A stretch of DNA of 33,962 bases from a virus, in IMG/VR virus record IMGVR_UViG_3300032053_000277, positions 1 through 33,962 of that record; one strand, 5' to 3'. Under the pieces are notes generated by a model. The model saw only the letters and a list, made by a program, of their open reading frames with translations. It made no database searches and had not been told where the DNA came from. A program made the position numbers and the translations under genes. Positions 21,995 to 31,046 of the stretch are shown here, piece by piece (the stretch's first letter is position 1; every line of letters starts with the position of its first letter).

Positions 21995-23962
21995 ATGGCT
22001 GATAACCAAAAGACGCTTGAGATACTCCTGCGGATAAGGGACCTGGCCAGTGGTGAACTCAAGACATTCCAGAAGGGGGTCGGGGATGCCGGCAAGACAG
22101 TCGAAACAAGTTTTACCGAGGCTGGCAAGGCGGTCAGTTCGCTAAGGAATATGTTCGCATTGTTCGTCGGAGTTCCGATGACGATACAGGGAATTGTCAC
22201 CGCCGTCAAGACGCTGACCAAGGAAAGCATCTACTATGCCTCGGAACTCAAGAGCATGGCCTCATCCATGGGGATGACCACCGACCAGGTGCAGGTATTT
22301 AGAGCGGCCGCGATACAGACAGGGACAGACCTGAACCTGTTCCAGGCCGCGATATTTAACTTATCAAGGGAACTGGACATGCTTAGGAGTGGCAACACCG
22401 AGTCAATCCTAAAATTCAGGCAATTCGGAATAACGGTGGATGAGGTGCGGAATGGTTCACTTACACTTTATGATGCCTTCGGCCGGATTGCCAACCGACT
22501 TGGAACGGTCAAGGATGAATCAAAGAGGACGGCGGTGGCTCTGGACATATTCAGCAGGACTGGTGCAAGACTGAGTGATGTTTTCAAGGAGGCCGGAGGG
22601 GATTTCGGAGCATTCGCCGACAAACTCAGGAAGGAATTTTCCTTCTTGAATAGTGACGCCATTAGTCAACTTGACAGGACGCGGGTAGCGTATGATAAAT
22701 TCATTGAAGGTCTCAAGGCAAAGTGGCGGAGTTTCGTGGTAGAAGTAGCCGAGAGGGCAAGCGTAGGGAAATCAATCGAGAAGACTGTGGAATCGCTGGA
22801 GACCCTGCATAAAGCAATCAATAAAACCCTGTCCGTTCCAGGGGCAATGTGGAGCAACTTTGACTATGCCTTCCTGGCGATGTATCAGGATGCAATGAAA
22901 CTTGCCAAGGGTGGCGCTGACCTCAATACGGTTATTGTAATGATGAGAGCCAGAATGGACGCCTATGCGGCGACAGGAGACCATGTTGCCAAGATGACCG
23001 ATGTTGAGAGGAAGGCGTTTGAGTCTGCAAGGGAAGAGATTAACCTCCTATACAAGTCGGTTACCACGGTGACGGAATCTGATAAAAAACTTAACGATGA
23101 ATTACAGAATACGGATGAAAAACTTATCGAAGTCAATAAAAGTGTCGACGAAATTAACAGGACCGTTAAGGTGGAGATGGCAGATGCCCTATTCACGGCA
23201 GGAGGAAATTGGCAGATATACAGAATGACACTTGAGGAAATAAACAGGATACACAGGGAGGACTTCCCCGATGGCATTGAGGCGGTAAACAATGCCCTTG
23301 ACCAGTTGAAGGTTCAGGAAAAGGCGTATAACTTCAAGGAATCATGGACTTCGGCGATGAATTATGCAACAAACACATCAATCAACTGGGAACAGACTCT
23401 TGTTACCGGCATCAACAATGTGCGGGGGGCGATGTCCGACATGATGGTCACGATGATAACGAGGAGCGGGGAGGCGAGGAAGATCTACCAGGAGTTCCTC
23501 AAGTCCATCCTCAAGATGATAACCGACATGATGGCACAGAGGGCGGTGGCGAGTTTTATCACGATGATGGGGTTTGGAGCGGCTGGTAAAGTCCTCGGAA
23601 CATATGAGGCGGCTGGATACGAGGGTGCAGGAGAAGGATTAGGCGAAACCTTTGCAGTAGAGAAGGGTGGAATAATCGGCAGGTTCTCATCATTTCAGCG
23701 CGGTGGAATAACATCAGGCCCGACCCTTGGACTCATAGGCGAGGGGATGCAGAGAGAGGCCGTGGTGCCACTACCTGATAACCGCTCCATCCCGGTCAAG
23801 TTCGCCGATGGTGGAGGCAGGGCGGTCAATGTAACATTCAATATCATGGCCAATGACACGGCGGGGTTTGATAGCCTGCTGGCCAAGAGGAAGCCGCTGA
23901 TTACGGGCATGATTGCCGAGGCGATGCAGTCAAATAGGGACTTCAGGCGGAGTATGTCGTAA
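21995..23962 (+). CDS. Tape measure protein
   Basis: A 655-aa, largely helical protein that sets tail length and enters the host during DNA ejection. N-terminal coiled-coil segments (LEILLRIRDLASGELKTFQ) are followed by a hydrophobic stretch (MFALFVGVPMTIQGIVTAV, about residues 53-71), SMASSMGMTTDQVQVF and the RFGRIANRL-type region of the PhageMin/lambda-H group. The C-terminal about 100 residues are Gly-rich with GGIIGRFSSFQRGGITSG and LIGEGMQREAVVPLPDN, the classic tape-measure ending. At about 655 aa, a tail on the order of 100 nm is expected from the usual length relation. Confidence 0.9.
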   Translation: MADNQKTLEILLRIRDLASGELKTFQKGVGDAGKTVETSFTEAGKAVSSLRNMFALFVGVPMTIQGIVTAVKTLTKESIYYASELKSMASSMGMTTDQVQVFRAAAIQTGTDLNLFQAAIFNLSRELDMLRSGNTESILKFRQFGITVDEVRNGSLTLYDAFGRIANRLGTVKDESKRTAVALDIFSRTGARLSDVFKEAGGDFGAFADKLRKEFSFLNSDAISQLDRTRVAYDKFIEGLKAKWRSFVVEVAERASVGKSIEKTVESLETLHKAINKTLSVPGAMWSNFDYAFLAMYQDAMKLAKGGADLNTVIVMMRARMDAYAATGDHVAKMTDVERKAFESAREEINLLYKSVTTVTESDKKLNDELQNTDEKLIEVNKSVDEINRTVKVEMADALFTAGGNWQIYRMTLEEINRIHREDFPDGIEAVNNALDQLKVQEKAYNFKESWTSAMNYATNTSINWEQTLVTGINNVRGAMSDMMVTMITRSGEARKIYQEFLKSILKMITDMMAQRAVASFITMMGFGAAGKVLGTYEAAGYEGAGEGLGETFAVEKGGIIGRFSSFQRGGITSGPTLGLIGEGMQREAVVPLPDNRSIPVKFADGGGRAVNVTFNIMANDTAGFDSLLAKRKPLITGMIAEAMQSNRDFRRSMS

Positions 23963-24002
23963 TTAGTTACAGTGAAAGGGATTATACTATAAGGCAAGAA
24001 AT

Positions 24003-24152
24003 ATGCGGTTTTCAATCGGGACATATCAAATAACTGACATCCGGGCTCGTTTTTGGGGCATTATTGACGCATTACGGGGCATCAGGGAGGCAGGTTTGGA
24101 TATCCCATTGATTTTGGGAATATTTGAGGGAGGAGCAAGGCAATGCCAATAG
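24003..24152 (+). CDS. Small ORF between tape measure and M-like gene (49 aa)
   Basis: ATG 24003 to TAG 24150-24152, overlapping the next gene's start by 10 nt. The peptide (start MRFSIGTYQITDIRARFW, with a hydrophobic LDIPLILGIFEG near the end) has no recognisable domain. The upstream sequence has only a weak ribosome site (AAGGCAAG). It covers the 180-nt gap between two well-supported genes and ends in a coupling arrangement, so translation is plausible. It could equally be a leader for the downstream gene. Confidence 0.45.
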   Translation: MRFSIGTYQITDIRARFWGIIDALRGIREAGLDIPLILGIFEGGARQCQ

Positions 24153-24565
24153 ACTGCGGTTCCCAGCCGGTTGCCACCATACCGACCAATTATGACGAAC
24201 TACCAATCGGGACAGAAGGGTCGGCAATAGAAACATTCTTGTGGTTACCGGACTATACCATAGTTACGGAAGAGATGTTCGCCTCAGTGGAGAAGGAGTT
24301 CGAGAACGGATGCAGGGTGTCGTTCCCGACCCAGAACAGGACGCGCCGGAGGTTCGAGGTGAACTTCCTCAACCGGGACGAGACGGAGCGGGATGCGATA
24401 GCGGAGTTTATTGAAGCAAGGATAGGTGGGGAGGAGGCGTTCTACTTCACGCCGGAGGACGAGACAGTCGCCATAAAGGTTTGCCTTGACGGGGACGGCA
24501 TATCGATCAGCAAGAAGAACCCTGATATTTACGATTTGAAGGCAGTATTTTTAGAAATTTACTAA
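24143..24565 (+). CDS. Minor tail protein, lambda gpM-like
   Basis: A 140-aa protein with ribosome site GGGAGGAGCAAGG. A short N-terminus (DYTIVTEEMFASVEKEFENG) leads into RRRFEVNFLNRDETERDAIA, then EEAFYFTPEDETVAIKVCLD and a terminal YDLKAVFLEIY, the pattern of small tail-tip proteins between the tape measure and L-like genes. The C-terminal about 80 residues resemble the end of the large virion protein at 12970-14673. It is expected to sit at the tail tip and help attach the J-like protein. Confidence 0.7.
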   Translation: MPIDCGSQPVATIPTNYDELPIGTEGSAIETFLWLPDYTIVTEEMFASVEKEFENGCRVSFPTQNRTRRRFEVNFLNRDETERDAIAEFIEARIGGEEAFYFTPEDETVAIKVCLDGDGISISKKNPDIYDLKAVFLEIY

Positions 24566-24566
24566 T

Positions 24567-25181
24567 ATGAAGATAATACCACCAGTCCTCATAACTCAGA
24601 AGAATAAACTGTCAATCACGGAACCCTGGGTGCATTTATTTTGTGTCCAGGTAGACGATGACGATGCGATGTATCTGACGAACCACTCGGACGAGATAAC
24701 ATACGACGGGCACACATACAGTCCGTTCCCGGTCCAGATAGGGGAGAGCAGGGAGGACAGCAAGGGCAACCTTGAAACACTGACACTGGCGGTATCAAAC
24801 ATAGACAGGTCGGTAATGGCCTATCTCGAACTGAACGACGCCCTGATGGGTAACGAGGTCAGGATATACCTAATCAACAGGACGGATATGACACAGGCTA
24901 TTGACCTGGGGACATACCAGATAACCGAGGTGGTGGCGGACAGCATGGTGGCCAGCATAACGCTCGGCCACTGGAACTTCTTCAACATCAAGTTCCCGAG
25001 GAACAGGTTCATCCGGGGCAGATGCCGATGGCTATACAAGGGGATTGAGTGCGCGTATTCGGGCGGATACGATTCCTGCGACAAGACGCTTGACGGGGCG
25101 AGCGGGTGCCGGGCGCACAATAATGAGCCGCGGTTCGGGGGGTTTCCCGGAATACCGGCCGGAAGGTTCGTGGTGAGATAA
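24567..25181 (+). CDS. Minor tail protein, lambda gpL-like with Fe-S cysteines
   Basis: A 204-aa tail-tip protein. The N-terminal beta domain contains DDAMYLTNHSDEITYDGHTY and LTLAVSNIDRSVMAYLELND, typical of the DUF2163/gpL group. The C-terminal domain has four conserved cysteines, C153, C162, C171 and C181 (RGRCRWLYKG, IECAYSG, SCDKT, SGCRAHNN), spaced like the [4Fe-4S] ligands of lambda gpL, and ends in FGGFPGIPAGRF. The gene's TAA overlaps the ATG of the next gene by one base. The lambda-like order M-L-K-J is complete here. Confidence 0.82.
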   Translation: MKIIPPVLITQKNKLSITEPWVHLFCVQVDDDDAMYLTNHSDEITYDGHTYSPFPVQIGESREDSKGNLETLTLAVSNIDRSVMAYLELNDALMGNEVRIYLINRTDMTQAIDLGTYQITEVVADSMVASITLGHWNFFNIKFPRNRFIRGRCRWLYKGIECAYSGGYDSCDKTLDGASGCRAHNNEPRFGGFPGIPAGRFVVR

Positions 25182-25615
25182 TGATCAAGACAGAAATAAA
25201 ATACGACGACCTGATTGGAGTTCCCTTCCTACACAAGGGAAGGGATAAGAAAGTCGGACTTGACTGTCTCGGACTTATTCTTATAGTTTATCGTAGGGAA
25301 GGAATAGCGATTGATGACCCTTGCTCAGACTATGATGAGGATTGGTGCAAGAGTCCGGAAAAGGGCAACCCGATACTTGAGAACTACCATGCCAACTGGA
25401 GGAAACTGAGGGTATGCGAAAGGCCGGAAGTCCTTGATGCGGTGCTTTTCGGAAGCGAGGTGGACTACCCGATACACATCGGGATAGTGGTCGGCGAGGA
25501 CAGGGTCCTGCACTGCGCTAAGAACTACGGGGTGGTAATGAGCAGGGTATCAAGGCTGGGGAAGATAATCCACGGCTATTACAGATTGAAAGAACTGGAC
25601 AAGAAAGATGATTAG
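25181..25615 (+). CDS. Tail-tip NlpC/P60 peptidase, lambda gpK-like
   Basis: A 144-aa cysteine peptidase likely to cut cell-wall peptides during entry or to act in tail assembly. The catalytic triad is visible: C29 in GLDCLGL, H99 in DYPIHIGIVV and a third polar residue around H111 in RVLHC. It lacks the N-terminal JAMM domain found in lambda gpK, so it is a stand-alone NlpC/P60 form, as in many phages. The gene overlaps the J-like start by 8 nt, indicating coupling. No signal peptide is seen, in line with delivery by the tail. Confidence 0.82.
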   Translation: MIKTEIKYDDLIGVPFLHKGRDKKVGLDCLGLILIVYRREGIAIDDPCSDYDEDWCKSPEKGNPILENYHANWRKLRVCERPEVLDAVLFGSEVDYPIHIGIVVGEDRVLHCAKNYGVVMSRVSRLGKIIHGYYRLKELDKKDD

Positions 25616-28600
25616 GCTAAAGACCGTAAGGAATATTTTTGAACTGACCGGAAGGAAGTGCCGGCATATTGAATACAACCCGAGGCAACCGATTTCCTCA
25701 TACATACCGCAGGAGTTCCTGAGCCTCGGCCAGGGGATAAGGATAGCGTGGAACCAGAGGCCGGTCGGACTGGACAGGATTGATGGGATAGTCCCCCAGG
25801 ATAATGACGAGATTATGGTGGTGGTCATCCCGCAGGGTGCGGTGGGGGGTTTTCTTCTTCAGGCAGTTATTATACCCTATGTCATCGGTCGGGTGGTCGG
25901 CGCACTGATGGGCGACCCGGCCAAGTCATCCGCCCCGGCATACAGCACGTCCAAGGAGTTTTCTGATTCGGTGTCATACGGCTGGGACGGGATAAGAAAC
26001 ACGGTGAATAATGGCCAGCCGATTCCGGTGGTCTATGGCCAGCACAAGGTCGGAGGACAGGTGGTGCAGTTGTTCAGCCGGACGCCATCCAGCAACAAGA
26101 ACAAACTCTACATGCTCATCGCACTGGCCGAGGGGTGCATACAAGACATTAGCGGGCTTACGGGCGAACAGAACAACCTTACGGGAGGAAGCATCCCGTC
26201 CGGCATAAAGATAAACGGCAACGCAGCATCGCAATACAACGGGGTCTATGTCTCCACAAGAATAGGGGCGAACAACCAGTCTGTCATATCGGACTATAGG
26301 AATGTTACGACCAACGTCTACCAGGGGGTGACGCTGACATACGGGGTGGCCATCCAGAGAACGACAACTGGTGAGATAGAGGCATATGACATAAACCTCA
26401 ACTTCCCATCAGGGTTGTATAAGGTGGAGGACGACGGGGGATACGCATCCAAGTCGGTTATATTCTCGGTCAGGCACAAGAAGTCAGGCGGGGCATGGTC
26501 GACGCCGGTAACATTTACCGTGTCCAATAAGACCCGTTCCGAGGTTAATTACACCTACCGCAAGGACGACCTTGAACTGGGAATATACGACATAGAGATA
26601 ACGAGGACGACGGCGAACGACGGCGCGTCAACGGTGAGCATATCGGTATGGGAAAGCCACAATGAGATAACCTACGACGACCTGACATACCCGAACGTGG
26701 CGCTCCTGGCAGTGAGGGCGCTGGCGACCGACCAGTTATCCGGCGGGACACCTACGGTCACCTGCATTGTCAAGGGGAAACTGGTCTGGGTATGGAATGG
26801 AGACACCCCGCCCACGTTCACACAGGCGTGGAGCGATAATCCGGCCTGGTGCCTGATGGACCTACTGACCAATTCCAGATACGGCCTGGGGCAGTATGTC
26901 AATGTCGGCGACCTTGACTTGCAGTCCTTTAAGGATTTTGCGGACTACTGCGATGTCCATGTGGACGACGGGGCGGGCGGGATCCATCACAGATGCACGC
27001 TCAACATGGTCTTTGACGGGACGATGTCGGCCTGGGATGCGGTCAACCTGATATGCGCCACGGCAAGGTCGTCTCTGATAAAGTCCGGAAAGAAGATAAG
27101 GGTCAAGATTGAGAAGGCGGAAAGCCCGGTGCAACTGTTTACGATGGGGAATATTATTAAGGATTCCCTAAAGATAAAATATGTGTCAATCAGGGACAGG
27201 GCGAATTTTCTTGAGGTGCAGTTCCTCAACCAAAACAACGACTATGAGCAGGACATAATATCAATAGACGACCCGGACGCGTTCTCGGCGGGTGAGGACC
27301 TCCGCAAGGAAACGGTATCATTATACGGGATAACCCGTCCGGCGCAGGCATACCGGGAGGGTCTGTTCCAGATGCGGGTCAACCGCCATCTCAAGCGGAT
27401 GATAGAGTTTGAGGCGGGGGTTGATGCGATAGCCTGCGAGCCGGGGGATGTAATAAACTTTCAGCACGACCTTCCCGAATGGGGGGAGGGCGGAAGGGTG
27501 GTGTCGGCAACGGACGGGGGCGTGGTGCTCGACCGTCCCGTCACCATAGGGGGAAGGACATACCGGGTCAGGGTGAGGCTGAGTGACGACACGCAGGAGG
27601 AGAAGACGGTCAGCAATGGTCCGGGGACTTACACCTCGCTGTCGATTGTCGGCTCATGGACGACCATTCCCTCCGAGAATGACGTGTATTCCTTCGGTGT
27701 GGTATCGGTTCTCGTCAAGCCGTTCCGGATAACGGAGATAACGAGGGCGGGCGACCTAACAAGGAAGATAACGGCGATAGAATACAACGCCCTTATTTAC
27801 GATGATAATTTCGGAGAACTTGAGGATATAATCTACACCCAACTTCCCGACCCGCAGAAACTTCCGGACGACATCACCAACCTTGAACTGAGCGAGAGGG
27901 TGATGGTGCTTAATGACGGAACTCTGAAAAATGTCATAGACATAAACTTCACGATGCCGTCCCAGAATGAGGTGTCCTATGCCGACGTCTACTGGCGGGA
28001 GGACGGGACGGACTACTGGGAGTATGCCGGCTCGTCCAAGGATGGATACCATGTGATACAGGACAATGTGTCATACGGTATTACCTACGAGGTGGCGGTG
28101 GTGAACGTGTCGATATACGGGACCAAGAAAGACCCGGACGATGCCCCGTCCGATACCATAGGGATACAGGGGAAGACCGACAGGCCGTCCAATGTCACCG
28201 GACTGACCGGCTCAAGGATTGGCGACGTCCTCTACCTTGAGTGGACTGCCATAACCGAGAAGGACTTCCTATGCTACGAGGTGAGGGTGGGAGGAGAGTG
28301 GAACAGTTCAGTGGTGTTAGGGGAGGGGGTCAGCGAGAACAGGTTCCAGACTGCCAACTTCTCGCCCGGACTACAGACCTTCATGGTCAAGGCCAAGAAC
28401 ACATCCGGACTATATTCGCTGACGCCAGCCCTCTATATCATGGATGTCGGGGACAGGATAAATCAGAACGTCGTGATTGAGAGAGACGAGAAGGCGCTCG
28501 GATGGCCGGGCGTCAAGACGGACATGACGGTTGACGGGGACGGGAACCTGTTGCTGGACGAGGGCGAGTTAACCGGCCAGTATGAGATGCCGGTGATAGA

Positions 28601-29156
28601 CGTCGGTAACATCCTGACATCAAGGGTATACATAGACTACCTCGGGACGCAGGTCGGACCAACACCGGCGTGGGAGGACGCCACCTTCACGTGGGAGTCG
28701 GCCGAGGCGATTGCGATGACATGGGCTGGGCCGGCAGGGGACGTGATGGCATCGTCGGAGATAAGTTTCAGGACATCGCTGGACAACATCACGTGGACGG
28801 ACTGGAGGGAGTTCGTGGTCGGCGAATACCAGTTCCAATACCTGCAGATTAGGGTGGATGTAACCACGAGTGACATTGACTATTTGTTCAAGATAGAGAA
28901 GATGAACACGATGGTAGACGTGCCGGACGTGTTCGACTCGGACGAGGATGTCGTGCTGGTGGCTGGGGCTAATGACATATCGTTTGCCAAGACATTCGTC
29001 ACCATTCCTGCAATAGGTATATCGATTCAGGACGGGGCGCAGGGGGACTATTACGGAATAATAAACAAGGCCAGCACGGGATTCAGGATAACGGTCTACG
29101 ACTCGGCAGGTGTGCCGAAAATTTCGACCGTGGATTGGGTTTGCAGGGGGTATTAG
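25608..29156 (+). CDS. Central tail-tip / host-specificity protein, lambda gpJ-like
   Basis: An 1182-aa protein forming the tail tip. The first about 110 residues resemble gpI-like assembly domains (CRHIEYNPRQPISSY region) and end in a hydrophobic Gly/Ala-rich segment (about 83-104, GFLLQAVIIPYVIGRVVG). The J domain follows (PIPVVYGQHKVGGQ; WCLMDLLTNSRYGLG near residue 420; later CEPGDVINFQHDLPEWG). Two FnIII-like domains are recognisable at about 755-855 and 855-945 (RPSNVTGLTGS, LYLEWTAI). The C-terminal part is a beta-rich receptor-proximal region. The I and J functions may be fused here, since no separate I gene is found between K and J. Confidence 0.85.
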   Translation: MIRLKTVRNIFELTGRKCRHIEYNPRQPISSYIPQEFLSLGQGIRIAWNQRPVGLDRIDGIVPQDNDEIMVVVIPQGAVGGFLLQAVIIPYVIGRVVGALMGDPAKSSAPAYSTSKEFSDSVSYGWDGIRNTVNNGQPIPVVYGQHKVGGQVVQLFSRTPSSNKNKLYMLIALAEGCIQDISGLTGEQNNLTGGSIPSGIKINGNAASQYNGVYVSTRIGANNQSVISDYRNVTTNVYQGVTLTYGVAIQRTTTGEIEAYDINLNFPSGLYKVEDDGGYASKSVIFSVRHKKSGGAWSTPVTFTVSNKTRSEVNYTYRKDDLELGIYDIEITRTTANDGASTVSISVWESHNEITYDDLTYPNVALLAVRALATDQLSGGTPTVTCIVKGKLVWVWNGDTPPTFTQAWSDNPAWCLMDLLTNSRYGLGQYVNVGDLDLQSFKDFADYCDVHVDDGAGGIHHRCTLNMVFDGTMSAWDAVNLICATARSSLIKSGKKIRVKIEKAESPVQLFTMGNIIKDSLKIKYVSIRDRANFLEVQFLNQNNDYEQDIISIDDPDAFSAGEDLRKETVSLYGITRPAQAYREGLFQMRVNRHLKRMIEFEAGVDAIACEPGDVINFQHDLPEWGEGGRVVSATDGGVVLDRPVTIGGRTYRVRVRLSDDTQEEKTVSNGPGTYTSLSIVGSWTTIPSENDVYSFGVVSVLVKPFRITEITRAGDLTRKITAIEYNALIYDDNFGELEDIIYTQLPDPQKLPDDITNLELSERVMVLNDGTLKNVIDINFTMPSQNEVSYADVYWREDGTDYWEYAGSSKDGYHVIQDNVSYGITYEVAVVNVSIYGTKKDPDDAPSDTIGIQGKTDRPSNVTGLTGSRIGDVLYLEWTAITEKDFLCYEVRVGGEWNSSVVLGEGVSENRFQTANFSPGLQTFMVKAKNTSGLYSLTPALYIMDVGDRINQNVVIERDEKALGWPGVKTDMTVDGDGNLLLDEGELTGQYEMPVIDVGNILTSRVYIDYLGTQVGPTPAWEDATFTWESAEAIAMTWAGPAGDVMASSEISFRTSLDNITWTDWREFVVGEYQFQYLQIRVDVTTSDIDYLFKIEKMNTMVDVPDVFDSDEDVVLVAGANDISFAKTFVTIPAIGISIQDGAQGDYYGIINKASTGFRITVYDSAGVPKISTVDWVCRGY

Positions 29157-29183
29157 CGGAGAATCTTATAAAGGAGATTAAAA

Positions 29184-29711
29184 ATGAAGAAGGAAGCAAT
29201 CGGAAACATCCAGATATGCGATAGTGAATCCTTAAAAGGAAACCTTGCCAAGCAGTATGAGGCGGTAGTGATATTGTCAGACACAATCAGGACTGAGCAG
29301 TTGCCCAAGGACACCAGGTTGCCACTCCTGATATTTTACAAGCCAGCGCCGGCCGAGAAGTGGAGCGACAGGATGCAACAGGAACTCTGCAGTTTCATAC
29401 TGTCCAAGTCGCAGAAAGGGAACGTCCTGATATGTTCGGACAGTGGGGACTCAAGGGCGGTGGCGGCGGTAATCAGGGTGATGGTAAAACTTGGATTCAC
29501 CAAGAAGGATGCTACCAGGATAATCAAGGAAAGAACCGGTTTTGAGCCAAAGAAGGAAATAATGGATTCGCTTCCGGAGACGGACAACAGGAGTATGATT
29601 ACCGTCCTAAAGGAAACGCTCGGAGGCAATAAGGCGATTGACGCCACCATATTCCACCTGAAGAAAATTGGATTTACTGACAAGGAACTGACAAATATAA
29701 AAAAGGAGTGA
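29184..29711 (+). CDS. Unknown protein with tyrosine-phosphatase-like loop (CX6R)
   Basis: A 175-aa protein with ribosome site AAAGGAGAT. Around residues 79-105, GNVLICSDSGDSRAVAAVIR then VMVKLGFTKKDATRII resembles the strand-loop-helix of dual-specificity phosphatases (VLVHC-x5-R-S). Here the Cys84 to Arg91 spacing has six residues instead of five and the preceding His is missing, so catalysis is doubtful. The C-terminus has two short helical GFT-type repeats (LGFTKKDAT, IGFTDKELT). No membrane segment. It lies between the J-like gene and the tail fibre, an accessory location. It may be a fold relative without activity. Confidence 0.5.
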   Translation: MKKEAIGNIQICDSESLKGNLAKQYEAVVILSDTIRTEQLPKDTRLPLLIFYKPAPAEKWSDRMQQELCSFILSKSQKGNVLICSDSGDSRAVAAVIRVMVKLGFTKKDATRIIKERTGFEPKKEIMDSLPETDNRSMITVLKETLGGNKAIDATIFHLKKIGFTDKELTNIKKE

Positions 29712-29714
29712 AAC

Positions 29715-30617
29715 ATGTCGCAGACTTATACTGACATCCTATCAACGGACACGCTCTCGGACAGCAGACAGAACATACTGGACAGGGACGATGCATCCAG
29801 GAGTTGGTTCTTGGGGGCATCCGAGCCGACCGTGATGATGGCGGGCCAGCCGTGGATTGACACGACCCTCGGCCTCATCAAGGTCAGGAACTCTGGGAAC
29901 ACGGACTGGGTTGTGATTGGAGACTATGCCACGGAACTGGGGCACCTCCCGCTGACGGGCGGGACGATGACGGGCAAGATAACGCTGGATGGTAACCCGA
30001 CCGTAGCACTGCACGCCGTCCCGAAGCAGTATGTTGACCTATTCCTCCCGCTGACAGGTGGGTCACTATCCAACTATCTTACTCTGCATGCCGACCCGAA
30101 CTCGGCGATGAAGGCGGCGACCAAGCAGTATGTTGATGCCTCGGCGGGGGCGGTAGTTCCGAGCGGGACGCCGATGGTGTTCGTGCAGGCGACGGCACCG
30201 GTTGGCTGGACGCAGGACACGAGCCAGAACGACCGGATGCTGAGGGTGGTGAGCGGGGCGGGGGCGGGGATGGGCGGGACAGTGTCTCCCATTACATTAA
30301 GCCATGACCATGGTAACACTGGAAATGAGGCATCGCATACACATAATAGGAACAATCATACGCATAACTTGGCTGAAAGTTCTGCAACCTCAAATAAACA
30401 GGCAAGTGGAGAATATATTTACTATAATAACTATGATGATTACCTGAAGGCAGGACCATTGGCAACTCAGACTGGATATAATTCTTATAAGATAAAACGT
30501 TTCACTGAATCCGGTGGTAGCGGTAACACCGGAGTCGGGACATCACATAGTCACACAATAGCCAGTGCGACAATCGTTCCGTATTATTGGAACTGTATAG
30601 TTTGCACGAAGGACTAA
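29715..30617 (+). CDS. Tail fibre / collar-domain receptor-binding protein, His-rich tip
   Basis: A 300-aa protein with ribosome site AAAAGGAGTG. The N-terminus (about 1-75) is a head for tail attachment; two repeats follow, LPLTGGTMTGKITLDGNPTV and LPLTGGSLSNYLTLHADPNS, each ending in KQYVD. Then comes a phage tail collar domain (GTPMVFVQATAPVGWTQDT), and a tip rich in His pairs, SHDHGN, SHTHNR, NHTHN and SHSHT. HxH clusters of this type bind iron in T4-like fibre tips. The DNA of the tip (about 30300-30500) is A+T-richer than the rest, consistent with exchange of receptor-binding tips. Confidence 0.78.
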   Translation: MSQTYTDILSTDTLSDSRQNILDRDDASRSWFLGASEPTVMMAGQPWIDTTLGLIKVRNSGNTDWVVIGDYATELGHLPLTGGTMTGKITLDGNPTVALHAVPKQYVDLFLPLTGGSLSNYLTLHADPNSAMKAATKQYVDASAGAVVPSGTPMVFVQATAPVGWTQDTSQNDRMLRVVSGAGAGMGGTVSPITLSHDHGNTGNEASHTHNRNNHTHNLAESSATSNKQASGEYIYYNNYDDYLKAGPLATQTGYNSYKIKRFTESGGSGNTGVGTSHSHTIASATIVPYYWNCIVCTKD

Positions 30618-30650
30618 GGAATTAAAAAGGCAGGAAAGGGGGATAGGAAA

Positions 30651-31028
30651 ATGGAAGTAAAAAAGGTTTGCCCCTTCGGGGGCATGTGCGAGACGGCCAG
30701 GAAAGATGTGATGACAAGGTGCCACCTCTACACTAAACTGATGGGCAAGGACCCGCAGACGGGCAAGGACATTGAGGAGTGGGCTTGTGCCCTGGCGTGG
30801 TTGCCGACACTGCTGATTGAGAACACAAGGGAGAACAAAGGAAGTCAACTGGCATTTGAGTCTTTCAGAAACGAACTCACCAAGACAGCGATGATACTGT
30901 CGGCGAATATCATCGGTTTCACCCAAGGGCTTCCTGGGCTGGTTAATGAGATTAAGAGGCTGAGGGGTGAGAATATTATTGACATCCGCCCGCCAAACTC
31001 TACGGCACAGGTCAGCGGTTCCGAATAA
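30651..31028 (+). CDS. Cys-containing conserved-type phage protein (125 aa), unknown
   Basis: The N-terminal third carries four cysteines (C7, C13, C24, C46) in CPFGGMCETARK, RCHLY and ACALAWLP, a possible metal site; the pattern of CP-G-C ... RC-YTKL-G-NPQTG ... WGCA-AWLP is one I have seen in phage proteins of unknown role. The C-terminal part is helical with RLRGENIIDIRPPNST. No membrane segment or signal. It sits between the fibre and a membrane-protein group. Its function is not known. Confidence 0.6.
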   Translation: MEVKKVCPFGGMCETARKDVMTRCHLYTKLMGKDPQTGKDIEEWACALAWLPTLLIENTRENKGSQLAFESFRNELTKTAMILSANIIGFTQGLPGLVNEIKRLRGENIIDIRPPNSTAQVSGSE

Positions 31029-31046
31029 ACGAAAGGAGAGGCAACA

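Noticed and set aside
23983-23988. TATACT as a promoter -10 box before the M-like gene
   Set aside because: No -35 box lies at a suitable distance.
30300-30500. Diversity-generating retroelement variable region in the fibre tip
   Set aside because: The tip is rich in Asn/Tyr/Ser codons, but no reverse transcriptase and no template repeat are visible in this window.
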